Counted from the stretch's first letter, positions 53,015 through 62,281 are shown. The stretch is DNA of 64,000 bases from Pyrinomonadaceae bacterium (GCA_021463165.1 JAJTWY010000009.1:62001-126000), one strand, 5' to 3'. The notes: a model not told the origin generated them from the sequence alone. Program-made: numbers and translations.

Positions 53015-54772
53015 CTACTTCAGGATCATATTCCGCGACGCACCACCGACCGGCACTATCGGGAAAACATTTTCTTCCTTAGAGACCACGATGTCCCAGA
53101 TCGTGACGCCCTTGTATTCGAGTCCTTGTTCAAGAACCGCTTTCAATTCGCCCGGAGTTTTCGCCCGCAGCCCTTGTGCCCCATATGCCTCGGCAAGCTT
53201 TACAAAATCGGGCGAGATCGACAGGTCCACCTCGGAATAAGCACGCTCGTAGAACATTTCCTGCCACTGCCGTACCATGCCTAGATAGCCGTTGTTCATG
53301 ATCAGGACCTTGAGCGGCACCTTATACTGTATCGCCGTAATGATCTCCTGATTTGTCATTTGAAATCCGCCATCGCCGACTATAGCGATGACCTGCGTAT
53401 CGGGAACCGCTATTTGCGCACCCATCGCGGCCGGCAACCCAAAGCCCATGGTTCCCAGTCCGCCGCTGTTGATCCACTGGCGGTTCCTCTTGAACGGATA
53501 GAACTGAGCCGCCCACATCTGGTGCTGCCCGACGTCGGAAACGATAACCGCGTCACCGTTCGTCACCTGGTATAGAGTTTCTATCACCTGCTGCGGTTTG
53601 ATCTCAAATTCGGAATATTCACACGCGAGCGGCACTGCCTCTTGCCATTTCCGGATCTCGCCCCACCAGGCTCCGAGCCGTTCACGATGATCTCTCGTGC
53701 CGCGCCTGCTCAGCATTTCTGCCATTATCTCAAGCGCAACGCGGGCATCGGCGATCACTGGATATTGGGGTTTCCTGATCTTTCCGACGTTCGATGCGTC
53801 TATGTCGATATGAACCACCTCGGCATCTGGTGCAAACTCCGCGAGCTTTCCGGTTACGCGGTCGTCGAAGCGCACGCCGATCGCCACCAGTAGATCGCTC
53901 TCGGCAACCGCCATGTTTGCCGTGTAAGTGCCGTGCATACCAAGCATGCCTAGACATTGTGCGTGAGCGGTCGGGAACCCGCCGAGGCCCATCAACGTCG
54001 GCGTTACCGGCACACCAAGTGTTTCTACCACCCGCGTCAATGCATCCGAAGCGCCGCTGGTCACAACACCGCCGCCGACATAAAACACCGGTTTTTTGGC
54101 GCTAAGCACCTTGTCGAGTGCGACCTCGAGCATCTCACGGTCACAGTCTTGCTGGACCGGCTGGCAGCTCAAAAATCGAACACGGTCTTTGCGGTACTCG
54201 CACAATGCCGCGGTCACATCCTTCGGGATATCGATCACCACGGGCCCCGGCTTTCCTGTGCTCGCGAGATGAAACGCCTCGTTCACAGCGTTCTCAAGAT
54301 CCTCGACATTGCGTACCAGATAATTGTGCTTGACGATCGGCAGCGTGACACCGAAGGTGTCAACCTCCTGAAACGCATCGGTCCCGATGACAGCCGTCGG
54401 GACCTGACCGGTTATTACAACCAGCGGGATAGAATCCATATACGCATCCGCGATCCCTGTAACCGCATTCGTTGCTCCGGGACCCGATGTCACGAGAGCA
54501 ACACCCACCTTCCCGGTCGCCCGCGCGTACCCCTCGGCGGCATGGACGGCGCCTTGCTCATGGCGAACGAGGTAGTGCGTGATCTCGTCGCGATACCGCC
54601 AGATCTCATCATAGATGTGCAGAACGGCACCACCCGGCAGGCCAAAGATCGTGTCGACGCCATTTTCGATCAGCGACCTGACAAGGATCTCGGCCCCACG
54701 CACTTGAGTTCGCGGGTTATCTACGGCTGCTTGCTCTGTTTCAGCAAAACTGGTTTGGGTCGCGTATTCCAT
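53015..54772 (-). CDS. ilvB: Acetolactate synthase large subunit
   Basis: The 585-residue TPP enzyme makes acetolactate and acetohydroxybutyrate. The catalytic Glu is in LVRHEQGAVHAAEGYARA. IFGLPGGAVLHIYD, GPGATNAVTGIADAYMDS and the TPP motif GDGGFQMTNQEI...NN are present, and the length is usual. It follows an attenuator-like leader of about 300 bases and heads a seven-gene unit for branched-chain and phenylalanine synthesis. Confidence 0.97.
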   Translation of the reverse strand: MEYATQTSFAETEQAAVDNPRTQVRGAEILVRSLIENGVDTIFGLPGGAVLHIYDEIWRYRDEITHYLVRHEQGAVHAAEGYARATGKVGVALVTSGPGATNAVTGIADAYMDSIPLVVITGQVPTAVIGTDAFQEVDTFGVTLPIVKHNYLVRNVEDLENAVNEAFHLASTGKPGPVVIDIPKDVTAALCEYRKDRVRFLSCQPVQQDCDREMLEVALDKVLSAKKPVFYVGGGVVTSGASDALTRVVETLGVPVTPTLMGLGGFPTAHAQCLGMLGMHGTYTANMAVAESDLLVAIGVRFDDRVTGKLAEFAPDAEVVHIDIDASNVGKIRKPQYPVIADARVALEIMAEMLSRRGTRDHRERLGAWWGEIRKWQEAVPLACEYSEFEIKPQQVIETLYQVTNGDAVIVSDVGQHQMWAAQFYPFKRNRQWINSGGLGTMGFGLPAAMGAQIAVPDTQVIAIVGDGGFQMTNQEIITAIQYKVPLKVLIMNNGYLGMVRQWQEMFYERAYSEVDLSISPDFVKLAEAYGAQGLRAKTPGELKAVLEQGLEYKGVTIWDIVVSKEENVFPIVPVGGASRNMILK

Positions 54773-54860
54773 TGTTCTAGTCTATTACAATTTCTTTTTA
54801 TTTCTAAAAGATTATTATATTTATTTATGAGATTCAATCCCTGAATTTCGAATCTGCAAA

Positions 54861-54933
54861 AGAAAAGAGCCACCATCCTTTACTTGGATAGTGGCCTTTT
54901 CGAAACCCTCGCTGATCGAATCCGCCGCTATCC
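54861..54933 (-). promoter_or_regulatory. Transcription attenuator: antiterminator/terminator before ilvB
   Basis: Read on the minus strand, GCCACTATCC (54886-54895) and GGATGGTGGC (54869-54878) form a 10-bp stem with a 7-base loop and one G-U pair. TCTTTTCTTTT follows, a strong intrinsic terminator. Upstream, GGATAGCGGC (54924-54933), overlapping the leader-peptide stop codon, can pair with the same GCCACTATCC at 9 of 10 positions, which would block the terminator. The three segments correspond to regions 2, 3 and 4 of classical amino-acid attenuators. Confidence 0.85.
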
Positions 54934-55038
54934 GCTGTAAATGAAAATGACTACAAAGCTAATGCTTACAAGAGTATTTACCGCGGCAAAAATGCCACTG
55001 ATAAAATTGATCGCAAATTGACGACTGTTGTTTTCCAT
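54928..55038 (-). CDS. Putative leader peptide of the ilv-phe unit (36 residues)
   Basis: The 36-codon frame begins MENNSRQFAINFISG and ends LVSISFVVIFIYSG. It contains 6 Ile, 4 Val, 1 Leu and 5 Phe; seven of its last 14 residues are branched-chain. This resembles IlvL-type leaders. It has an AAAGG ribosome site six bases before the ATG. The stop codon lies in the antiterminator arm, so a ribosome that finishes the peptide would cover it and allow termination. Stalling at Ile/Val/Leu (and possibly Phe) codons would free it. A genuine small membrane protein is the alternative. Confidence 0.7.
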   Translation of the reverse strand: MENNSRQFAINFISGIFAAVNTLVSISFVVIFIYSG

Positions 55039-55070
55039 TTTTTGCCTTTCAGGCGTTCGATCCCTTCCAA

Positions 55071-55098
55071 ACTATCGCAACGAATAAACTCCTGTCAA
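55071..55098 (-). promoter_or_regulatory. Promoter of the ilv-phe leader and operon
   Basis: TTGACA (55093-55098) and GATAGT (55071-55076) on the minus strand are spaced by 16 bases. The predicted start lies near 55064, about 26 bases before the leader-peptide ATG. It sits immediately downstream of the acyl-CoA dehydrogenase stop codon. Confidence 0.65.
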
Positions 55099-55115
55099 TA
55101 CCGATTCGCATGAAT

Positions 55116-56897
55116 TTAAAAAGGATAGGAGTTTGCCGCGATCATGGTGTCTGCGATGCGCTGCCGCGCCGCGATCGTATTAACCGGCGAGTTGTTCTTT
55201 GTAAACCGCTTGAGGGCGACGAGCAAAGTGCGGCCTTCATCACCTTCGGCAATGGCGGCAATGGTGTTTTTGGCTTTCGCCTCGACACGCTGGATAGCGT
55301 CGTTGCAGAAGACGCTGGCCATATCGATGCAGCGGCCGGCTGCTTCTTCGCCATTCCCGTCGGCGTACTTCTTGGCACGCATGATCGCCGTTTCCATCTG
55401 GTAGGCGTCCATAATGATATCTGCACAATTTAGGAGAACTTCCTGCTGCTCGCTAAGGCCCATCATATACTTTTGCGCAGCGGTGCCAAGGACCATCAGG
55501 GCAGTCTTCTTCGCATTTTGAGCAAGCTTAGTTTCGGCAGCGAGCAATGACGTATCCTCGTCGAAAGACATGCTCGGATTCAGGAGCTCTTCCTGCAGAG
55601 CTTTTGCAGCCTGCAATAGGCCGAGCTTGCCCTTCATCGCCCGCTTCATCAGCTGGCCCGGAATGAGCATTCGGTTGATCTCGTTCGTGCCTTCGAAAAT
55701 GCGGTTGATGCGGCTGTCGCGATACGCCTTTTCAGCCGGATAGTCCGCCGAATAGCCGTAACCGCCGTAGATCTGGACCATCTCATCGACGACGTAGTCC
55801 AGCGCTTCGCTGCACGCGACCTTATTGATCGACGATTCGACCGCGTACTCCTCTATCGACTGCATTTTCTTGGCGTTATCGGCTCCATCGCCTATCAGCG
55901 CGTCGATCATGCCGACCGTACGATAGGTGATCGATTCGGCAACCCACGTGCGGATCGCCATCTCGGCAAGTTTGTGTTTGATCGCACCGAACGACGAGAT
56001 CTTTCTATTGAATTGTTCGCGTTCGTTGGCGTAGCGCACAGCATGATGGATGGCCAGTTTCGCACCGCCGGTAACGCTTGCGCCGAGTTTGAACCTGCCG
56101 ACGTTCAGAATGTTGAACGCGATCTTTGCGCCGTCGCCGACATTCCCGATCAGATTCGTCGCCGGGATCTTGCAGTCCGACAAGATCAAAGGCGTTGTCG
56201 ATGACGATTTGATGCCCATCTTGTGTTCCTCAGCCCCGGGACGGCAGTTCTCGCTGCGTTCGACGACAAATGCCGAGAACTTATCCTTTTCACCGTCGAT
56301 CTTTGCAAACACAATGAAAACGTCGGCAAAACTGCCGTTCGAGATAAACATTTTCTCGCCGTTGAGGATGTAATGCTGGCCGTCGTCGGTGAGTTTCGCG
56401 GTGGTTTTTGCTCCCTGGGCGTCGGAGCCCGAACTCGACTCGGTCAGGCAGTATGCGCTGACGACCTCGCCGGAAACGATCTTCGGGATCCATTTCTTTT
56501 TCAGCTCTTCCGAGCCAAAATACAGGATCGGCAGCAGCCCGATCGACGTCTGCGCGCCGAACGTCGTACCAAAACCGCCAGCGCGGCCCATCATCTCGGC
56601 GATCACGACGCCGGTCGTTTGATCGAGACCGAGCCCGCCGTATTCCTCCGGTATCGTCGCCCCGAGCAGACCTAATTCGCCGCCCTTTCGGACCAGATCA
56701 CGTGCGACTTCCCACGCGTGCTGCTCCATCGCGGGCAGTTGCGGAGCGACCTCGTTATCGACAAATTCCTTCGTCGTGTCGCCGATCATCCGCTGCTCTT
56801 CATTCAGATCCTCCGGCGTAAAGACCGCATCAGCCGTACTTTCGGCGATCAAGAATTCACCGCCCTTCATGTATTCTTTTTCCATCTGTGCTTCCAT
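55116..56897 (-). CDS. Acyl-CoA dehydrogenase, long VLCAD/ACAD9-like form
   Basis: The 593-residue FAD enzyme introduces the 2,3 double bond in beta-oxidation. It has YCLTESSSGSDAQG, NGEKMFISNGSFADVF, the FAD contacts and catalytic Glu region RIFEGTNEINRMLIP, and QIYGGYGYSADYPAEKAYRDSRI. A C-terminal extension of about 180 residues beyond the usual 380-400 is typical of very-long-chain-type enzymes. A second Met at codon 5 is an alternative start. It follows the thiolase gene by 94 bases and likely shares its FadR-like control. Confidence 0.92.
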   Translation of the reverse strand: MEAQMEKEYMKGGEFLIAESTADAVFTPEDLNEEQRMIGDTTKEFVDNEVAPQLPAMEQHAWEVARDLVRKGGELGLLGATIPEEYGGLGLDQTTGVVIAEMMGRAGGFGTTFGAQTSIGLLPILYFGSEELKKKWIPKIVSGEVVSAYCLTESSSGSDAQGAKTTAKLTDDGQHYILNGEKMFISNGSFADVFIVFAKIDGEKDKFSAFVVERSENCRPGAEEHKMGIKSSSTTPLILSDCKIPATNLIGNVGDGAKIAFNILNVGRFKLGASVTGGAKLAIHHAVRYANEREQFNRKISSFGAIKHKLAEMAIRTWVAESITYRTVGMIDALIGDGADNAKKMQSIEEYAVESSINKVACSEALDYVVDEMVQIYGGYGYSADYPAEKAYRDSRINRIFEGTNEINRMLIPGQLMKRAMKGKLGLLQAAKALQEELLNPSMSFDEDTSLLAAETKLAQNAKKTALMVLGTAAQKYMMGLSEQQEVLLNCADIIMDAYQMETAIMRAKKYADGNGEEAAGRCIDMASVFCNDAIQRVEAKAKNTIAAIAEGDEGRTLLVALKRFTKNNSPVNTIAARQRIADTMIAANSYPF

Positions 56898-56991
56898 AAT
56901 TATTTTTCAATGCCAACGCCCAAGGGAAGACATTTGCTTTTAAGTTAAATGCTTTGCGTCTTCGTTCCTACGCGTCTTTGCACTAGATCTC

Positions 56992-58170
56992 CTAACCTAA
57001 TCTCTCGAATATCCCGGCGGCGCCCATGCCTCCGCCTACGCACATTGTGACCATGCCGTAGCGTTTGCCTGTGCGTATTAGCTCCTGCAGAACGGTTGCG
57101 GTCAATTTGGCTCCTGTGCAGCCAAGCGGATGTCCGAGAGCCACGGCTCCGCCATTTACGTTTACTTTGCTTGGATCCATCTCAAGCACCTTCATTACCG
57201 AAAGGCCTTGGGCGGCAAAGGCTTCGTTCAGTTCGATCACGTCGATCTGATCTAATGTGAGGCCCGCCATTTTTAGAGCCTTCGGGATCGAGTAAACCGG
57301 CCCGATGCCCATCTCTTCCGGCAGGCAGCCGGCGGTCGCGTAGGAGACGAATCGCGCGAGCGGCGTCAATCCCAGTTCTTTTGCTTTGTCCGCCGACATC
57401 ACGACCGCAGCCGCCGCGCCGTCGGACATCTGCGAAGAGTTTCCGGCGGTAACGGTCCCGGCGGCGTGAAACACGGGCTTTAGCTTTGCCAACCCCTCAG
57501 GCGAAGTGTCGGCACGCGGGCCTTCGTCCTGAGCAAAGACGATCTCTTTGCGGCGAACGCGGCCCTTTTCATCAAACTCATCGACGTACACATTGACCGG
57601 TACTATCTCGTCTTTGAATTTACCTGATCCTATTGCGGCCAGGGCCTTGCGGTGCGAGTCATAAGAAAACTCGTCGGCCTGTTCACGCGTGATCTCATAT
57701 TTCCTTGCGAGATTCTCGGCCGTAAGGCCCATGTTCAAATAGTAGTCCGGATAGCTGTCAACGATCGCCGGATTTGGCCGCACGACATTGCCGCCCATCG
57801 GGATCATCGACATCGTTTCAAGCCCGCCCGCGACGATCGCGTCAGCTCCGCCGGTCATGATGCGTTCCGCAGCGAGCGCGATGGTCTGCAAGCCTGACGA
57901 ACAATAGCGATTGACCGTCATCGCCGAAGTCTCAACGGGCAAACCCGCCGCGATCATTGCCGTACGGGCCACGTTCATCCCTTGCTCAGCCTCGGGAAAA
58001 GCGCACCCCATGATCACGTCCTCGATCAGCGACGCGTCGACGCCAGACCGTGCGACCGCTTCCTTGATCGCCGCCGCACCCAGATCGTCCGGCCGCGTGT
58101 TTCGCAACGTGCCTTTAGGCGCCTTTCCTACGGCCGTCCTAACGGCCGAAACTATCACTGCTTCTTTCAT
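56992..58170 (-). CDS. fadA: Acetyl-CoA acyltransferase (thiolase)
   Basis: The 392-residue thiolase cleaves 3-ketoacyl-CoA in beta-oxidation. The nucleophilic Cys is in [14 protein letters not shown], the second His in [19 protein letters not shown], and the second Cys in [20 protein letters not shown] at 58170 ([17 protein letters not shown]) is the family start; the frame upstream runs through the operator. It is transcribed toward the acyl-CoA dehydrogenase gene and lies just downstream of a FadR-like palindrome. Confidence 0.95.
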   Translation of the reverse strand: MKEAVIVSAVRTAVGKAPKGTLRNTRPDDLGAAAIKEAVARSGVDASLIEDVIMGCAFPEAEQGMNVARTAMIAAGLPVETSAMTVNRYCSSGLQTIALAAERIMTGGADAIVAGGLETMSMIPMGGNVVRPNPAIVDSYPDYYLNMGLTAENLARKYEITREQADEFSYDSHRKALAAIGSGKFKDEIVPVNVYVDEFDEKGRVRRKEIVFAQDEGPRADTSPEGLAKLKPVFHAAGTVTAGNSSQMSDGAAAAVVMSADKAKELGLTPLARFVSYATAGCLPEEMGIGPVYSIPKALKMAGLTLDQIDVIELNEAFAAQGLSVMKVLEMDPSKVNVNGGAVALGHPLGCTGAKLTATVLQELIRTGKRYGMVTMCVGGGMGAAGIFERLG

Positions 58171-58191
58171 AATTCTTATGCTGTCACAAAA

Positions 58192-58209
58192 TGAGTGAAC
58201 GTTCATTCA
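58192..58209. promoter_or_regulatory. FadR(TetR)-like operator upstream of the thiolase gene
   Basis: TGAGTGAACGTTCATTCA is an 18-bp palindrome with a single mismatched pair. It matches the consensus of TetR-type fatty-acid-degradation repressors (outer TGAATGA/TCATTCA arms) at all but one outer position. It lies 22 bases upstream of the thiolase start codon. No tetR-type gene is in the window, so the regulator would be encoded elsewhere. Confidence 0.65.
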
Positions 58210-58323
58210 TTTTTTCATTCTTTTTCAGTTTTGGCAAGATTTCTTTTAACATTTCCAACTGCTGCGCTATAAAAGAATTGGCGCTCAAGGTCGTGTTGTC
58301 TCTCACCTCTCTGCAAGAAACGT

Positions 58324-59676
58324 ATGAAAAAATCATTTTTGATCATTGGCTGCATCTTTGTGTCCTCGATCGGACTCATGGCTCAGGACAGCATTTTGCT
58401 CTGCCAGAATCAGGTAAGGGCGAAGCAGTACGAGACCGCGTTAAAGACCTGTCAGGACGCGGCGAAGACAAATGCTCAGATCGGCAATGCGGGTTTGGGC
58501 TTTGCCTATGCTGGACTGTTGGACTGGGCGAATGCCGTTAAGGCTTTCACCATTCTAATAGATGCTGATCCAAGATCATTTGAGGCATTTGCAAACCGAG
58601 GCTCGGCGAATTTCAATTTGGGAAATTATAAGGCTGCTTATGATGACCTATCACAAGCGGCGAGAATAGAACCGCGAGTGGCAGCTCGCCTGCAACCCCA
58701 AATTGCGGCTGCGCGCGAGATAGCCGAACTGCTGCCGATCAAGAAAGCTCCTACCGATGTTGAACGACGTTCGTTGCAGGCCTCATTGGCGGCGAACGAC
58801 CTGCTCATTGGACGCTCGGTAAAAAAGTTGAACAAAGAGCCTCAGGCCAATATAGACGCGCTTGACCGCCAGATCTCCGATAAGATCGACGAGGCGATCC
58901 GAATAAACAAGCACAATGCCCATGCATACTCGATACGAGCAGGCTTATACGAAGCTCAAGGAGTAAACGCCAAGGCTCTGGTCGAACACACCAAAGCGAT
59001 AGCAATTGATCCGCGCTCAGACTCGAACTTTCACCGCCGCGGACAACTCTACGCAAAGATGAAGAATTATCCGTTTGCCATCGCAGATTTCACAAAAGCG
59101 ATCGAGCTGGCAGGGACGCAGACCGTTTATTACAATTCGAGATCTGACGCATATGAAAAGTCAGGCCAGATGGACAAGGCTCTGCAGGACCTGACACGAG
59201 CTATAGAACTGCAGCCAAGGAACGCGTTCGCCTATAACATGCGTGCTAGTTTTTATCAGCGGCGTAACGACAGCGCAAAAGAACTGACCGATCTGAACAA
59301 GGCGATCGAACTCGACCCAAAAGATGCGAATGTTCGGCTCTCACGCTGCCAATACTACAATGGAGTCAAGAAGTTTACTGAAGCCATAGCCGATTGCACG
59401 ATTTCCATCGATCAAAAGAGCTACATAATTTCCGACCTGGCGGTTTTTGAAAGAGCCGTCGCCTACACAGGCCTTAAGAAATACGCCCTTGCCATTGCTG
59501 ACCTTTCAAAAGCAGAATCATCCGGAATGGTCTCAAACGCAGATATATTTGCACAACGGGGAATCATTCTTACCGCAGAAGGAAAGAAGGCAGAGGCAAA
59601 GGCCGCATTTGATGATGCTCTCAAGGTCGATCCCAAAAATCAGAAAGCTCTCGACGGATTGAAAAACATCAAATAG
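58324..59676 (+). CDS. Exported TPR-repeat protein
   Basis: The 450-residue protein has a signal peptide (MKKSFLIIGCIFVSSIGLMAQ) and about eight tetratricopeptide repeats. Typical examples are AFANRGSANFNLGNYKAAYDDL, AIAIDPRSDSNFHRRGQLY and AYNMRASFYQRRNDSAKELTDL (each only partly quoted). TPR proteins provide protein-protein scaffolds, here in the periplasm. A Cys pair near residue 27 and 43 may form a disulfide. The partner is unknown. It stands alone, divergent from the thiolase unit. Confidence 0.85.
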   Translation: MKKSFLIIGCIFVSSIGLMAQDSILLCQNQVRAKQYETALKTCQDAAKTNAQIGNAGLGFAYAGLLDWANAVKAFTILIDADPRSFEAFANRGSANFNLGNYKAAYDDLSQAARIEPRVAARLQPQIAAAREIAELLPIKKAPTDVERRSLQASLAANDLLIGRSVKKLNKEPQANIDALDRQISDKIDEAIRINKHNAHAYSIRAGLYEAQGVNAKALVEHTKAIAIDPRSDSNFHRRGQLYAKMKNYPFAIADFTKAIELAGTQTVYYNSRSDAYEKSGQMDKALQDLTRAIELQPRNAFAYNMRASFYQRRNDSAKELTDLNKAIELDPKDANVRLSRCQYYNGVKKFTEAIADCTISIDQKSYIISDLAVFERAVAYTGLKKYALAIADLSKAESSGMVSNADIFAQRGIILTAEGKKAEAKAAFDDALKVDPKNQKALDGLKNIK

Positions 59677-59775
59677 ATATCAGAACTGGCCACTATCGGC
59701 CACGATCGAAGTCGGCTCGAAGATACAGAACCATTGGGATCGAGTTAGTGAAGATACAGTCCGAATTTCGCTTTG

Positions 59776-60348
59776 TCATTCTGGTGCTGTTAGAGATTCG
59801 AGCTTCTTCGCAACCCGATGTACATCCAACATCCTGGCCGTGCCTTCACCGCCGCTGGTTGCACACGATGCGAACATACGCCAGTTGCTTTCTGCGAGGG
59901 CATATTTTTCGATCTGCTCAGGACCGTTTAACGTGTCGCCCCAGTTCTCGTAAAAGCTTCCCCGGATCTCGTTATCCGGAAAATAGCCAAAGCCGCGATC
60001 GGTCTCGGCCAGCATCGCCTCTTCGGCCTCGGAATAGCGGCCGGCCGACGCCAGGTCGCGCCAAGGCATGCCGGTCAGCTCACGGCAGCGAATACGGGCA
60101 TATTCGCGGGCCGAAAACCCCGAAGGACCATCGCCGCCTGAAATAAAAGGATCGTCGCCAAATTGGCAGTAGTGGTCGAACAGGTCATCGGCCGTCCGCC
60201 CTGTCACGTCGAATTCTGAAAGCGAACGATCGACCACACTCTTGGCCGCGGCGACAGCGTCGTCTAGCCGGGCAAACTCGCCAAATACACGTCGCGACGA
60301 CTCATCCATATAATGCGAATTTTCATCGATCAAAACCGTGTACGTCAT
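59776..60348 (-). CDS. Conserved hypothetical protein
   Basis: The 190-residue soluble protein may have two parts. The first half (MTYTVLIDENSHYMDESSRR, ARLDDAVAAAKSVVD, FGDDPFISG, FSAREYARIRC) resembles a small family of unknown proteins. The second ends NWRMFASCATSGGEGTARML and DVHRVAKKLE. No function is recognised. It overlaps the ybaK gene by four bases (ATGA) and is the last of a run of overlapping genes. Confidence 0.7.
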   Translation of the reverse strand: MTYTVLIDENSHYMDESSRRVFGEFARLDDAVAAAKSVVDRSLSEFDVTGRTADDLFDHYCQFGDDPFISGGDGPSGFSAREYARIRCRELTGMPWRDLASAGRYSEAEEAMLAETDRGFGYFPDNEIRGSFYENWGDTLNGPEQIEKYALAESNWRMFASCATSGGEGTARMLDVHRVAKKLESLTAPE

Positions 60349-60818
60349 ATAGCAACCTCGACCATTCGAACATCAAAGGACTCGCTAATGACAATAGGAT
60401 CGATCTCAACCAGAAACCCGCGTTTTCCGCCATTGATATAGATCCGCTCGATATCAAATATTGTTCGCTCGGCAAAGACAGGGATCTTCGTCTTCATACC
60501 AAACGGCGATGTGCCGCCAATCAGATACCCAGTCCATTTCGAAGCCCTTTCAGGTGTCGCCGGCTCGACCGATTTGACGCTCAAAAGGCGCGCCAGATTC
60601 TTTGCCGAGACCTCGCGGTCTCCGTGCATCAAAACGGCGATCGGGTCTTTTTCATTGGTTTCAAAGATCAAAGTCTTGATGATGGCGTGTTCATCTACGC
60701 CAAGCTGTCGCGCCGATTCGGCAGTCCCACCTTTGGGGACATAGTCGTAAAGGTGCGGCACAAAATCGACTTTTTTCTCCCGCAAGAATCGAACGGCAGG
60801 TGTTATCGGATGATCCAT
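60345..60818 (-). CDS. ybaK: YbaK/EbsC-family aminoacyl-tRNA deacylase
   Basis: The 157-residue protein removes mischarged Cys (or similar) from tRNA(Pro). Features are HLYDYVPKGGTAESARQLG, KTLIFETNEKDPIAVLMHGD, the conserved catalytic-region Lys and GYLIGGTSPFGMKTKIPVF. ATG at 60818 fits the family start (MDHPITPAVRFL). The stop overlaps the next gene and the start lies one base after the previous stop, so expression is coupled on both sides. Confidence 0.92.
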   Translation of the reverse strand: MDHPITPAVRFLREKKVDFVPHLYDYVPKGGTAESARQLGVDEHAIIKTLIFETNEKDPIAVLMHGDREVSAKNLARLLSVKSVEPATPERASKWTGYLIGGTSPFGMKTKIPVFAERTIFDIERIYINGGKRGFLVEIDPIVISESFDVRMVEVAI

Positions 60819-60819
60819 G

Positions 60820-61197
60820 CTATTTTCCCGAAAAAATATGGATCGCAAGGGCCGCGAGCAGGAGCCCGATGGCCGCTATGTCGAACAAAGCTACTCGCCC
60901 GAGCTCCTGGTTGACACCGGCTGACGAATATACGAGATATAGAAACGCTGCCTTGCCGATCAACGCCGCGACAATAGCCGGGACGACAAATTCCTTCCTA
61001 AATGCCCCGTAGATCAAAGCGAGCCCGAGCAATCCGAGCATCACGGCACGATGCCGCATAACGACCGAAAGGTTGGTCTCCGAGACATCGATCGCATACA
61101 ACGAAAGGCTGCGTTCCGGCGAGAAAAATACGATCGCTGGTGCCAGATTCAGGATCCCGACGATCAAGAGCAACCCTGAAACGATCCAATCCTTCAT
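60820..61197 (-). CDS. Hypothetical membrane protein
   Basis: The 125-residue protein has four predicted helices (WIVSGLLLIVGILNLAPAIVF, then HRAVMLGLLGLALIYGAF, VVPAIVAALIGKAAFLYLVY and the C-terminal LFDIAAIGLLLAALAIHIF). The family is not recognised. It overlaps tag by four bases (ATGA) and ends one base before ybaK. Confidence 0.7.
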   Translation of the reverse strand: MKDWIVSGLLLIVGILNLAPAIVFFSPERSLSLYAIDVSETNLSVVMRHRAVMLGLLGLALIYGAFRKEFVVPAIVAALIGKAAFLYLVYSSAGVNQELGRVALFDIAAIGLLLAALAIHIFSGK

Positions 61198-61763
61198 CCG
61201 ATCTCCTTGTAACGAAAGCAGGTCGTCAAATGGTCGTTCACCATTCCGGTCGCCTGCATGAATGCATACATAATGGTTGACCCGACAAACTTGAAACCGC
61301 GTTTTTTCAGATCCTTCGACATCGAATCTGAGATCTCAGTTCTAGCCGGCACATCCTCGTGCCGCGTTCGCTTGCCATCGATCGGACGCCCGCCGACGAA
61401 CGACCAGATATACTTATCGAACGACCCGAATTCTTCCTGCACCGCCAGAAACGCCTTGGCATTTCCGACAGAAGCAGCGACCTTCAGCCGGTTGCGAATA
61501 ATACCGGGATCCTTGAGCAGCTCGGTGCATTTTGCTTCGGTATATCCCGCGACCTTCACAGGATCAAAATTATCGTACGCTTTTCGATAATTCTCGCGTT
61601 TGGCAAGGATCGTGTCCCAGCTCAAACCCGCCTGCGCCCCTTCCAGGATCAGGAACTCGAACAGCCTACGGTCATCATGAACCGGCACGCCCCATTCTTC
61701 GTCGTGGTAGGCGAAGTTAACTTCTTTTTGTGACCAATCGCAGCGTTTCACTGATCTACTCAC
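61194..61763 (-). CDS. tag: DNA-3-methyladenine glycosylase I
   Basis: Tag removes 3-methyladenine from alkylated DNA. The 189-residue protein has the zinc-binding N-terminal RCDWS and YHDEEWGVPVHDD with catalytic-region Glu, SWDTILAKRENYRKAYDNFD, and the C-terminal NDHLTTCFRY supplying the remaining zinc ligands. It overlaps the genes on both sides by four bases. Confidence 0.95.
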   Translation of the reverse strand: MSRSVKRCDWSQKEVNFAYHDEEWGVPVHDDRRLFEFLILEGAQAGLSWDTILAKRENYRKAYDNFDPVKVAGYTEAKCTELLKDPGIIRNRLKVAASVGNAKAFLAVQEEFGSFDKYIWSFVGGRPIDGKRTRHEDVPARTEISDSMSKDLKKRGFKFVGSTIMYAFMQATGMVNDHLTTCFRYKEIG

Positions 61764-62281
61764 TGTCCGGTCTTGACGATCACGAGGCCCTTTTCCGGCT
61801 CGCGATTGTCATATCTCATCTCGAGCTTCTCGCGGCCTCCGTATTTGGCGATCAAACCCGTTTTTGTGACGCTCAGCTTGCTGTCGTAATAGTTGTAAGA
61901 GCAGGAAGCGTATATCTCGCTTTGTACCTGGCGGTTCCTGAGCGTTTTGTCCGCTTTGATCCAGAGGATCGCCTGCGGACTGTCGCCACCGCACGGCGCC
62001 ATTGGGTTTGTCACCGGAGGCCCGCTTCGGACGTTCGCGACCAGATATAGAAAGCCATCCTTTTCGACCGTAAAAAGAGTTCGATAACGATGCGGTGGAT
62101 TGCCCGGTAAACTGCCGTTTTCGCCTATAAGGGCTTCATCCAGATCAAAGATCACCGAACGCTTGCCATACGCTAATTCAACCTCAGAATATTTCCTCGC
62201 GACGATCTTCATCTGCGCCGCCGCCTCGATGGAGAGGAACAACATTATGATGGTTATCGCGAAGAGGCTCCGCATCGTCAT
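61760..62281 (-). CDS. Hypothetical exported protein
   Basis: The 173-residue protein has a signal peptide (MRSLFAITIIMLFLSIEAAA). The mature part contains VIFDLDEALIGENG, FLYLVANVRSGPPV, a Cys-bearing NPMAPCGGDSPQAILW and YASCSYNYYDSKLSV. The two cysteines may pair. No family is recognised. It overlaps the genes on both sides by four bases. Confidence 0.68.
   Translation of the reverse strand: MTMRSLFAITIIMLFLSIEAAAQMKIVARKYSEVELAYGKRSVIFDLDEALIGENGSLPGNPPHRYRTLFTVEKDGFLYLVANVRSGPPVTNPMAPCGGDSPQAILWIKADKTLRNRQVQSEIYASCSYNYYDSKLSVTKTGLIAKYGGREKLEMRYDNREPEKGLVIVKTGQ

Noticed and set aside
53957..54844. 295-codon frame antisense to ilvB
   Set aside because: Shadow of ilvB, extending through the ilv leader.
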